Of a stretch of DNA of 64,000 nucleotides, positions 54,484 to 64,000 are shown piece after piece. Each line of letters begins with the position of its first letter. Position 1 is the first letter of the stretch. The position numbers and the translations under genes were made by a program. Below the pieces are notes generated by a model. That model was not told the DNA's origin. It made no database searches and saw only the letters and a program-made list of their open reading frames with translations. The DNA comes from Streblospio benedicti (taxonomy: Eukaryota > Annelida > Polychaeta > Spionida > Spionidae), in the NCBI GenBank assembly GCA_019095985.1, contig CM032662.1, forward strand, positions 22,439,416 through 22,503,415, in the 5' to 3' direction.

Positions 54484-57400
54484 ATGAAGAGGAAATCCGA
54501 CGAATTAGGCACCGAAATGAACGTCGATAAGTCCCAACATTCAAAGCCCATGGAGAAGTATGGCGATCCAAAACTTTTATCAAGAATTGAAAAGGTTAGG
54601 CGGTGTTCATGTTATTGTATGGGCGATATTACATGTCAAATTCCTTTACTGCGATGGGAGTGAAAAGTGTAATGGAAGTGTGGTCGTTTATAGTAGTTGC
54701 AATTAATAACTCATATACAAAAACTTGAAGACATAATTCTTTTACGAATTTATTATCATCATTGTCATACTTATGCCTGACACAGCGTGATCAGCGTACT
54801 CACCCAGCGGGCAAAAACATGAGTTTTCACCCCCATTATAATGGAAATTTGGTTGAAATCAAGTGTAGTGTTACACGAACCTGCTATCCACGTAGATTTC
54901 ATACATCTTTACTCCACATCAATTCCACGTGTAATAATGAACCTAATTTGCACGTCGATTTCATACATCTTTACCCCCATCAGTTCCACGTATAAAAATG
55001 AAACTAATATCTATGTGGATTTCATACATCTTTACTCCCCTTAATATCCACGTGTAAAAAAGAACCAAATATCTACGTAGAAATACAGTATTTTCTTCAC
55101 CGTAAAATCCACGTGTAAACCAGGTCATAGTTTCCTCGTTGAATTCACTGATCTTTATCCACCATATATCCACGTGGAAATCTAACCTACATTCACGTAG
55201 ATTTCTACGATCTATACACAACGGATTTACAAATGAGTTGTTACACACAATTCAAATCAATGTTTACAAGTAATCGTCTGTTTGAATGTGTGTTTTTTAA
55301 ATAGGAACAATATAAATACGTTTAGCTATAATTAATTATTGGATTTTACAAAATAGATACATACCAGGAAATATAAGGTATGTAGACTAAGTAACGAAGT
55401 TTAATTCAAATGTTAGACCACTATTTTTGGGAAAGTATAATCAATAAAGTTAAAAATATGTACTACATATCTTATATTTCCTGGTACGTATCTATTTTGT
55501 GAAATCCAATAATTAATTATAGCTAAACACAAATAACTGAGTTACGTTTTATTAGCTCGTGTCATGTTCTAGACCAAAGTTCAATTCGTGTTATCTAATG
55601 AAACTATAAGTACATAGCTTCAAATTTATTTATACAGCTGAAACATTATTCATATAAAAATAATAAATAACAATAAATGTATTGGAAAAGGAGTTGTATT
55701 TGATCGGGAAACACACCCCAGTATCATAGCCATAAAAGAAAACAAACCAGACACCCCTACTTTTGAATTCCAACTAACTGATATAGAAACAGTATCTAAA
55801 ATTATTTCAAAAATTGATGTAAAAAAAGCCACCGGAGTTGACAATGTTTCGGCAAAATTATTAAAGGCAGGTACCCCTGTTTTGACTCATCACTTTCTTA
55901 ATCTTATAAACTGCTCTATTTCAAACTGTGTGTTTCCTGACAGTTTGAAACTAGCACAAGTTGCACCATTGTTTAAAAAATTAGACCCATTGGAGGTAAC
56001 AAACTATCGTCCTGTAAGTATTCTTCCAATAATATCTAAAGTTTTTGAAAAGATTCTCTCCAATCAATTATCTGAATACTTTGATAAAATTTTATATAAT
56101 TTCCTATGTGCATTTAGAAAAGGACATGGGTGTCAAACCACTTTGCTAAGATTATTAGAGGACTGGAAAGCAGCTTTAGATAAGAGTTATTATGTAGCAG
56201 CAATTTTAATGGATCTGTCAAAAGCATTTGATTGCCTTCCTCATGATATATTATTGTGTAAATTGTCAGCATATGGTTTATCTGAGCCTTCAGTAAATCT
56301 TTTGAAATATTATCTTTCCAACAGAAAACAGCAGATTAATATTGAAGGTGTTGTCAGTGAATGGGCGAATATAAGTAAAGGTGTTCCTCAAGGATCCATA
56401 CTAGGACCTCTCTTTATTTAATGTGTTTATCAATGACATTTTTTATTTTATCAAAAAAGGAACTTTATATAATTATGCAGATGACAATACTCTATCTTTT
56501 GCTCATCCAGACTATGATGTTTTAATTAGTACCTTAGAAGAAGAAAGTCTTGTTTTAATTGATTGGTTTAAGATAAATTGTATGAAAGCTAATCCTGACA
56601 AGTTTCAGGCCCTGGCAGTTGGTAACAATACACTAAAAAATAATCCTGTATTCAATATAGATTCTGCTATAATATCTTGTGATGATGTTGTAAACCTTCT
56701 TGGAATCAGCATTGACTACCAGCTAAACTTTGACAGCCATATTAGAAGTTTGTGTCATAAAGCATCACAACAGCTAAATGTCCTAAAACGCATTGGATTA
56801 TTTCTCTCTCGGCTAAACAAACTTACTATTTTTCATACATTTATATTATCAAATTTTAATTTCTGCCCTTTGGCCTGGCATTTTTGTTCTAAAACCAATA
56901 CAAAAAACCTCGAAAAAATTCAAGAGCGGGCACTACGTTTCATCTATAATGATTACGATAGCTCTTACGAATAACTTCTCAGTATTGCTTGTGTTCCCTC
57001 CCTTCATGTCAGACGAATGAGAACAATGGCAGCAGAACACATGTAAAATTTTGTACAAATTAGCTCCTCTGTGTCTTCATGACTTGGTTCATTTTAAAAA
57101 TAGTAATTATAGTTTTAGATACTCAAATATTGTTGACCTACCTAGGGTACGAACCACTAAATTTGGGAAAAAATCGTTCAGGTACAGTGCTGCTGAACTA
57201 TGGAATGACCTGCCTGAATATATAAGATCTGTGGGGAATTTTAATCAATTCACTAATCTCTTACAATCTTGGAATGGGAAAATATGTAAATGTACTGCAT
57301 GCTCTAATTAATTGTGTTACTTCGTCATGTGCTTTATGCTCTAATTATTTGTAATTATATGTATTGTGTATGTGTATTATGCGCATGTGTGACTGTGTAT

Positions 57401-60400
57401 GAATGAGTCGATCAAATGCTCCTTAGAGCTTGTGTTTATTGTTGTAATCTATATCGACTTTAAATAAACTTTATCTATCTATCTATCTATCTATCTATAA
57501 ATATATTTTACACACAGTATAGGTGCCTTGTCAATTTCCAATGCAATGAATGCTACTTCCCAGTGGGCAATTGATGGTGGAATCCACGTAGAAACGAAGC
57601 ATCATTTTACTTGTCGATATTATATATTAGGTTATTAGGTGGAAATTATGTGTAGTTTGCAACATTTTTACACGTGGATATTGGGTGGAAATGTGGGGGT
57701 ATTTTAGGTGGAAATGTGGGGGTATTTTAGGTAGAAATGTGGGGGTATATGTGGTAGAAATGTGTGTGTGTGTGTGGGGGGGGGGTGTTATGGTGGAAAT
57801 CTGGGTGTATTTCTGTGTCAACACATGTTAGAGGTCACTGGTCTGGAATTTTCCAATCACAAATAACTGGGTTATGTTTATTTTTATATGAATAATGTTT
57901 CAGCTGTAGAAATAAATTTAAAGCTACGTACTTATAGTTTCATTAGATAACACGAATTGAACTTTGGTCTAGAACATGACACCATGACACAAGCTAATAA
58001 AACGTAACCCAGTTATTTGTGTTTAGCCATAATTAATTATTGGATTTTACAAAATAGATACGTACCAGGAAATATAAGACATATATGGTATGTACATATT
58101 TTTAACTTTATTGATTATACTTTCCCAAAAATAGTGGTCTAACATTTGAATTAACTTCGTTACTTAGTCTACATACCTTATATTTCCTGGTACGTATCTA
58201 TTTTGTAAAATCCAATAATTAATTATAGCCAAACGTAATTTATATTGTTCCTATTTTAAAAAAAACACACATTCAAACAGACGATTACTTGTAAACATTG
58301 ATTTGAATTGTGGGTAACAACTCATTTGTAAATCGGGTGTGTATAGATCGTAGAAATCTACGTGAAAATGTAGGTTAGATTTCCACGTAGATATATGGTG
58401 GATAAAGATCTGTGAATTCAACGTGGAAACTATGACCTAGTTTACACGTGGATTTTACGGTGAAGAAAATACTGTATTTCTATGTAGATATTTGGTTCTT
58501 TTTTACACGTGGATATTAAGGGGACTAAAGATATATGAAATCCACGTAGATATTTGGTTCTTTTTTTACTCGTAGATATTAAGGGGAGTAAAGATGTATG
58601 AAATCCACGTAGATATTAGTTTCATTTTTACATGTGGAATTGATGGGGGGTAAAGATGTATGAAATCTACGTTGATATTAGGTTCATTTTTACACGTGGA
58701 ATTGATGGGGAGTAAAGATGTATGAAATCTACGTGGATATCAGATTCGTGTAACACTACACTTGATTTCAACCAAATTTCCACCATAATGGGGCATTATG
58801 GGGGTGAAAACTCATGTTTTTGCCCGCTGGGTTCTAGATCTAAACAATATATGCTTCTCAACAAATCTACAGTACTATATACTATATACAGTATTATATT
58901 ATTATTGTTTAGATCTAGAAATAGTATTCATTGCATTGGAAATTGACAAGGCACCTATACTGTGTGTGAAATATATTTATTTAAATTTTAATTTCATAGT
59001 TTGTTATTTTATTTTAAATCTGAACAACTGCAAAGAAACAAGAACCAAAAATGAATTGAACTTTGGTCTAGAACATGACACCCAGTTATTTGTGATTGGA
59101 AAATTCCAGACCAGTGACATCTAACACGTGTTGACACAGAAATACCCCCAGATTTCCACTATAAAAATCCACCCAATATCCACGTGTAAAAATGCTGCAA
59201 ACTACACGTAATTTCCACCTAATATCCACGTGTAAAATGATGCTTCGTTTCTACAGGGATTCCACCATCAATTGCCCACTGGGCAGACACTTAATTCACG
59301 CTGGCAATATTTATAATTCGAAGAGATCAACTTCTCTTACATAGTAATATATTGTACATACAATGTAGGAAAAGTTTATCTCATAGAGATTTGCATATAT
59401 TTGTCTATGAATTGCTCCCGTGCACCACAATTAGTGTACAAAAATAGTATATGTAGACTATCGTATCCTTTTCACTGCTATGGGTGGCATACAAACACCA
59501 AGTTTTCATATCCATGAATTGTGGGAATTTTTTTGACAAACACACCAAATCAAGTGATTTTTCACGTGTTTAAAAATGCTTTGAAGGAATTTTTTATACA
59601 AAAAATTGAAAGACACTAGTTAAATCGTTCCTGGTTGATTGGGGGTAATCACCTTGCGGCCAAATGGGTACCACGGCGGTGATCTAATATTTCTATTAGC
59701 AAACAAGTCTTGTAGATAGATATCGTAGTACCTTTTATGTTGCTACGTAGCTACAAACCTGTTAGTCTCTATCAACCACACCTTGTGATGACATAGCAAG
59801 AGGAAATGATATATACTATTTCAATGATTGTTAAATGAAATACAGACAATGGCATTGTAATAAACAATATAACCACAATGTGTGTAATTTAGTGGCAAAT
59901 CAGTTTGCCAGTGCATGTCAGTTTGACGGCGAGCACATTTACTTTCGCCTCCTACAAGTAGTGAATATCATCTTTTATTCGTCACAACCACTTGACCTGT
60001 AAGTTTGTAACACATGGCAAAAATTACTACTACAAACTTAAAAACATGCCAAAACCCACAAAAGTACAGTGTAATCATGTAAATTAAGTGAACTATATTT
60101 GGATACATTTTTCAGTTACTTTCTGATCACAAGGATAAGAGGGTTGCCAGATTAGATTGGATGTGTGAACAACTACAAGAAAAATTCCCGTAAGTTGTAC
60201 TTCTCACATTTCCACTATGCCAAGATGTGCGTTATGATTATATATGTAGATTTTCTATTTGATGAAGGGATTTTTTAAGGTCAAAGTAAAGTTTTTTAGA
60301 AGATAATTTTGAAATATTAATATCAGCAAGAAAAGGGAACGCCGATTGTTTATAACAAGTTAGAGAATATTGAAAGAAGCATAATTTGGAAATGCATAGA

Positions 60401-62400
60401 CTATTTGTTTACAGGGCAGGTTTCGCTATGCCATCATTACAGAATGATAATTTTGTGTAATGATATGACAAAATAATGAATTATAATGTTCAAATATGAA
60501 ATTTCTATTTTCAGTGAGTATAAGCGGAAAAAGACGCAACCTTTTAAAAAGAGTGTGGAAAAGGGTGAGTTAGATTATTAAAGTATTACCTATGAAAGGT
60601 TTATCGTGTGATCAGTCTGAATCGCTTTTAATTCGTTAATAAGCATTCTTGACAAATTTTATCGACATTTGTACGAGCATAGGCTCTCGAGCAATCAGAA
60701 TCTGTTATAATGCTTATTTATGTGTGCTTCCGTGGCCAAATGGATAGGGAGTTGGACTCGTGACCAGATGGTCATGGGTTCAATTCCCGGTTGGATCTGG
60801 TGGTGAGTGTTGAGCAAACTTTCCCTTAACAGGTTGCACACCACTCCGTGGTACCTACACGTAAAAAAGGTACAGCTCGGCGAGTAATTAGCACATGAGT
60901 CAATTGAGCAGTTCAGCCCCTAGATAGTAGGCTATAAACTTCGACATTTACATAAAAGCAATATAATGGATACTCAAAAGCGCAATTGTAAAGTTCACAC
61001 AAAAATCCTTCTTTGATGACTTCATTGAATCCAATATTCATTATCAAAGTCATGCAATCTGATGAAATTCCATCTATGTTAAGTCACTGTAACAGAAAAA
61101 AACTGATGAAACGCATATGTAAGACGCGCAAATGTTTTGGTGTTTTCTCTATACGTGGGGCTCCGTAGAAAATAAGACCAAATTTATTGCCAGATGTAAA
61201 ACGAACTATGCACGTAAAAACACTGAAAAAGCATGAAAGCTATATGGATTGTCCACGTATACCACCTGTAACAGAAAAAAACTGATGAAACGCATATGTA
61301 GGACGCGCAAATGTTTTGGTGTTTTCTCTATACGTGGGGCTCCGTAGAAAATAAGACCAAATTTATTGCCAGATGTAACACGAACTATGCACGTAAAAAC
61401 ACTGAAAAAGCATGAAAGCTATATGGATTGTCCACGTATACCACCGCAAACGTACACTTTAATGTTCTAGTGAGTTTTTTTTCTTTAGCCTACTGACCAC
61501 CACAGATGAACGGCGGATATATAACATAAAACACGTAAGATCTACGTGTAATTTACGGCTGTATCGTGGTAATATCCAGTCTACGCACAATATAAAAATC
61601 CATCCGCGCCAATACTTTTGAACATTGCAAAAGGATTAGCGTGGATGATGAGGCCCCTGAAATCATGGCGCTTATATCATTGTAAAAAACGTACAAAACA
61701 TTGATGGATGGCGCATTAACACAGGTGGACCACGTATGGCAAAAATATGTTCGTCCTACATATATGTACATGTTTCCTCCGTATGTTCTGTGACAGTGAC
61801 TGAAGAGAATTTTATTTTTGAATAGTGATACCCATAATTAGAAGCCAATTACTTTTTAGCTCACCTGGTCACAGATGAGCGATATAAAGACCATCATGGT
61901 CCTCTTGTTAAATATTTCTTTACTAATTTTGCGTGTCAAATGTAACATCTTTCTTTTTTCAATGTTTTCAGCCCACCAATTCTTGGTGCGACGGGAACAG
62001 CGACTTGTCACGTCCTCCACCTCCCAGACTCCAGATGGTGGCAACGAACCGAAGGACCAAAGGAAGAGACAACGGCAGGCCAAAGCCTCTTCTGCTGGGT
62101 GTGTGCACTTACCACTTGTGCTATTGATAACATCTACGACACAATAATATTACATATATGTAACCTGAGCACCTATTTGATTTCTACATGTTGACAAATA
62201 AGACTTAGTAATATTCGTGAAAAATAATTTTGTATATCATGTGTAAAATTAGACAGAAAGAAAATCAGAGTAGAACCTTTCAATGTGATTATCTTGCTTG
62301 CAGTGTCTCTGGGGATGCGGCATCAAGTATCTCGGGAAGTGATGATGATGATGATGATGCTAGTTTCTCAGATGGCAATCCAGATTATGTAACATACCCT
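54484..62400 (+). CDS. NVL: NVL-like (nuclear VCP-like) AAA-ATPase, N-terminal exons 1-5, intact copy B
   Basis: Exons 54484-54594, 60116-60189, 60515-60564, 61972-62098 and 62304-62400 are bounded by GT/AG and join in phase to 153 codons, with the gene continuing past the gap. Residues about 31-82 read KLLSRIEK, LLSDHKDKRVARLDWMCEQL, QEKFPEYKRKKTQPF and KKSVEK. This aligns almost without gaps with the N-terminal domain of NVL2 (RVIQYLTSNK, DLQRVY, RRKRNAF, VEKVF), the domain that binds nucleolin. A basic stretch (KDQRKRQRQAK) and an acidic run of six Asp (SGSDDDDDD) follow, similar to the linker in NVL. NVL2 works in the nucleolus in 60S ribosome assembly. The ATPase domains lie outside the visible sequence, so the call rests on the N-terminal domain. 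The intron 1 of this copy holds the 4.5-kb element. Confidence 0.72.
55321..55526. repeat. Internal palindrome of the nested element
   Basis: The arms 55321-55383 and 55464-55526 (TTTAGCTATAATTAATTATT, then GGATTTTACAAAATAGATAC) are inverted repeats of about 63 bp. The same palindrome occurs in the inverted element copy at about 58021-58231, so it is part of the family consensus or an older insertion into its ancestor. Confidence 0.8.
55665..57498 (+). mobile_element. 5'-truncated LINE (CR1/L2/Jockey group) inside the nested element
   Basis: Open stretches encode most of a reverse transcriptase: VKKATGVDNVSAKLL, VAPLFKKLDPLEVTNYRPVS, ILPIISKVFEKIL, FRKGHGCQTTLL, LMDLSKAFDCLPHDILLCKL, GVPQGSILGPLF, then FINDIFYFI, the active site YADD at about 56473, LLGISIDYQLNFD and the tail FGKKSFRYSAAELWNDLPEY. 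The endonuclease part is missing. The coding region is interrupted by a frame change just after GPLF (56421) and by a stop near 56972, with a second frame change by about 57050. The tail AATAAACTTTATC runs into (TATC)n. Long intact stretches suggest a fairly recent insertion. Confidence 0.9.
57499..58978. mobile_element. Palindromic MITE split by the inner element
   Basis: 57499-57558 (AAATATATTTTACACACAGT...) is complementary to the sequence ending at about 58978 (CTATACTGTGTGTGAAATAT). When 57559-58831 is set aside, the halves join across TT into one foldback with further pairing (TTCTAGATCTAAACAAT / ATTGTTTAGATCTAGAA). So a MITE of about 205 bp was itself the target of the inner insertion. 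Confidence 0.7.
57559..58831 (-). mobile_element. Inner, inverted full copy of the CCCAGYGGGCA element
   Basis: 1273 bp from CCCAGTGGGCAATTGATGG to CATGTTTTTGCCCGCTGGG, with TT on both sides (57557-57558, 58832-58833). It is the reverse complement, at high identity, of the two outer pieces of the complex and gives the uninterrupted layout: subterminal array of about 70-bp units (58480-58740 here), central palindrome and a GGTGGAAATGTGGGGGTATT minisatellite (57681-57765). There is no open frame of note, so it is non-autonomous. Confidence 0.8.
60721..60905 (+). mobile_element. tRNA-derived SINE in NVL-like intron 3, copy B
   Basis: GCTTCCGTGGCCAAATGGAT, GTTGGACTCGTGACCAGATG, GGGTTCAATTCCCGG and then the GTGGTGAGTGTTGAG body. 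This copy has the fullest tRNA-like head in the window. It is the allelic counterpart of 49985-50165. Confidence 0.85.
61087..61444. repeat. 179-bp tandem duplication in NVL-like intron 3, copy B
   Basis: 61087-61265 (CTGTAACAGAAAAAAACTGA...TATACCAC) is repeated at 61266-61444 with only a few differences. Copies A and C have a single unit. It is either a private duplication or an assembly artefact. Confidence 0.85.
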
Positions 62401-62551
62401 GTGAGTACAGTGTATCTAAAATTTCTCAAGTATTACATTTCCAAGACCTTCAGAAGGTTTTAAAATGAAGTATGCAAATCAGGCTTTTTTTATGTATGTT
62501 AGCATTAATAAATGGTGTGTTTGTACAAGGAAACTTTTTATGTTTATTCCG

Positions 62552-62651
62552 NNNNNNNNNNNNNNNNNNNNNNNNNNNNNNNNNNNNNNNNNNNNNNNNN
62601 NNNNNNNNNNNNNNNNNNNNNNNNNNNNNNNNNNNNNNNNNNNNNNNNNNN
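62552..62651. other. Assembly gap (100 N)
   Basis: Exactly 100 N, between locus copies B and C. It falls at the G run and hairpin seen intact in copy A at 51677-51755. Confidence 0.99.
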
Positions 62652-64000
62652 TTGAGAATTTGAATTGTTTAAACCCTATTTTGTGTGTTCGTGCAATTTT
62701 TGAATAAGATTTTGACTTTCCCTTTGCAGATGGTCTGGTCAGCCCTTTTTCTTTTAGGGGTTTTAAAGGGGTTGGGACTCGTGAAATGGTATGGGGTTTC
62801 ATTTCTTTATTGGTGGTGAGTTTGAGAAAATTTCCCTTTAAAGGGTTCAAAATTGGGCCCTTTACATAAAAAAAAAAGGAATCGGCGAGTAATTAACACA
62901 GGGGGTCGGGGCTTCAGCCCAATATTATATAAATTGCATTTTAAAAACTATAAGGAAATTCAAAAAATTGAAAAGTTAACCCCCAAAAATTTTTTTGGGT
63001 TTTGGGGGAAATCCCAATATTAGTTAAAAGTCCTGATGAAACCATTATGTTAACACTGTAAAAAGAAAAAAACGATAAAGCATAGGGGGCGGCGCAAATG
63101 TTTTGTTTTTCTCTTCCCTTGGGCTCCGTGAAAATAAGACCAAATTGTGCCAGATGTAACACGAACTATGCACATAAAAACACTGAAAAAGCATGAAAGC
63201 TATATGGATTGTCCACGTCTACCACCGCCAAGCGTACACTTTAATGTTCTAAGCGAGTTTTTTTTTTAACCTACGAAGCCACCACAATAAACAGCGGATA
63301 TATAACATAAAACACATAAGATCACGTGTAATTTCTGGCTGTATCATGGTAATATCCAGTCTACGCTGTATAAAATCCATCAGCGCCAATACTTTTGAAC
63401 ATTGCAAAGGATTAGCGTGAATGATGAGCCCCTGAAATCATGGCGCTTATTTCATTGTAAAAAACGTACAAAACATTGATGGATGGCTCATTAACACAGG
63501 TGGACGCATTGTATGGCAAAAATATGTTCATCCTACATATATGTACATGTTTCCTCCGTATGTTCTGTGACAGTGACTGAAGAGAATTTTATTTTTGAAT
63601 AGTGATACCCATAATTAGAAGCCAATTACTTTTTTAGCTCACCTGGTCACAGATGAGCGATATAAAGACCATCATGGTCTCTTGTTAAATATTTCTTTAC
63701 TAATTTTTGCGTGTCAAATGTAACATCTTTCTTTTTTTTCAATGTTTTTCAGCCCACCAATTCTTGGTGCGGCGGGAACAGCGACTTGTCCACCCCCTCC
63801 ACCTCCCAGACTCCAGATGGTGGCAGCGAACGAAGGACCAAAGGAAGAGACAACGGCAGGCCAAAGCCTCTTCTGCTGGGTGTGTGCACTTACCACTTGT
63901 GCTATTGATAACATCTACGACACAATAATATTACATATATGTAACCTGAGCACCTATTTGATTTCTACATGTTGACAAATAAGACTTAGTAATATTCGTG
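62652..64000. repeat. Locus copy C (NVL intron 3 onward), poor-quality start
   Basis: It matches 60700-62220 of copy B. From 62652 to about 63160 it is littered with homopolymer expansions and substitutions (a corrupted SINE is recognisable at about 62735-62915, ending CGGCGAGTAATTA). After 63160 it becomes nearly identical to B. The window ends inside it. Confidence 0.8.
63753..63879 (+). pseudogene. NVL-like exon 4, copy C
   Basis: Both splice sites are kept (TTTTCAG before, GG|GTGTGT after) and the length is 127 as in copy B. However, an extra base in TCCACCCCC and a missing base in GCGAACGAAGG shift the frame between the two points. Three copies read CCCG, CCG and CG at the same place, the pattern of base-calling error. 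It is the same exon as 61972-62098, not a separate gene. Confidence 0.65.

Larger units (their letters stand above)
54803..59283 (+). mobile_element. Nested DNA-element complex with CCCAGYGGGCA ends, present in copy B only
   Basis: The left end is CCCAGCGGGCAAAAACATG and the right end is CAATTGCCCACTGGG. Copy A has the empty site (GTACTCAGACACTT, CA at 47589-47590), so the insertion is exact with a 2-bp duplication, CA (54801-54802, 59284-59285). The element proper is split: 54803 to about 55665 on the left, and about 59045 to 59283 on the right. In between lie a LINE (55665-57498), a MITE and a second, inverted copy of the same element (57559-58831). Near the left end is an array of about 70-bp units with TCCACGTGTAAAAA and GATTTCATACATCTTTAC. 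No transposase is visible, so it is non-autonomous. I cannot name the superfamily. Confidence 0.8.
52153..62551. repeat. Locus copy B (MRPL49 exon 2 to NVL exon 5)
   Basis: It starts directly after the gap with the same sequence as 41991. MRPL49 exon 2 (52189-52441) shows no difference from copy A. B lacks A's two LINEs and two MITEs. It carries instead the 4.5-kb nested element (54803-59283) and a 179-bp tandem duplication (61087-61444). It ends in the next 100-N gap. Confidence 0.85.

Noticed and set aside
54880-55180. CRISPR-like spaced repeats
   Set aside because: The units are diverged, about 70 bp and contiguous, lie inside a transposable element and occur in an animal genome.

Overview
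The window is AT-rich eukaryotic DNA from an animal, most likely a marine invertebrate. The evidence is long introns with GT/AG borders, conserved metazoan genes, a tRNA-derived SINE family, many foldback MITEs and CR1-like LINEs. The sequence alone does not fix the phylum. Protein-coding exons are clearly richer in G+C than the introns around them.

Left part (1-22 kb). On the minus strand are the first exon and one later exon of an unidentified membrane-protein gene (1-3447). Next comes a complete eight-exon monoacylglycerol/diacylglycerol O-acyltransferase of the MOGAT/DGAT2 family (8634-13605, 343 aa). A repeat-rich stretch follows, holding a LINE fossil, SINEs and foldbacks. After it, on the plus strand, is an unspliced 791-codon ORF of unknown function (19792-22167).

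Middle part (22-42 kb). A complete nine-exon glutamine synthetase gene lies on the plus strand (31371-37326, 375 aa), with a possible TATA promoter and non-coding first exon near 27.5 kb. On the minus strand is a mitochondrial ribosomal protein L49 gene (from 40682), complete except for its unidentified first exon.

Right part (42-64 kb). The 5' end of an NVL-like AAA-ATPase gene lies on the plus strand, head to head with MRPL49. This locus appears three times in a row: A 41991-52052, B 52153-62551 and C from 62652. The copies are separated by runs of exactly 100 N. They are near identical in introns as well as exons but differ by transposon insertions and one-base indels, so the simplest reading is that alternative haplotypes or poorly corrected contigs were placed in tandem by the assembler. 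Only copy B keeps an open NVL frame across its five visible exons. Because A and B serve as filled and empty sites for each other, several mobile elements can be bounded exactly. The most notable is a 4.5-kb nested DNA-element complex in B (54803-59283) with ends CCCAGYGGGCA and 2-bp target duplications, holding a LINE, a MITE and a second inverted copy of itself.

No CRISPR array, canonical tRNA, rRNA or virus-like element was found.
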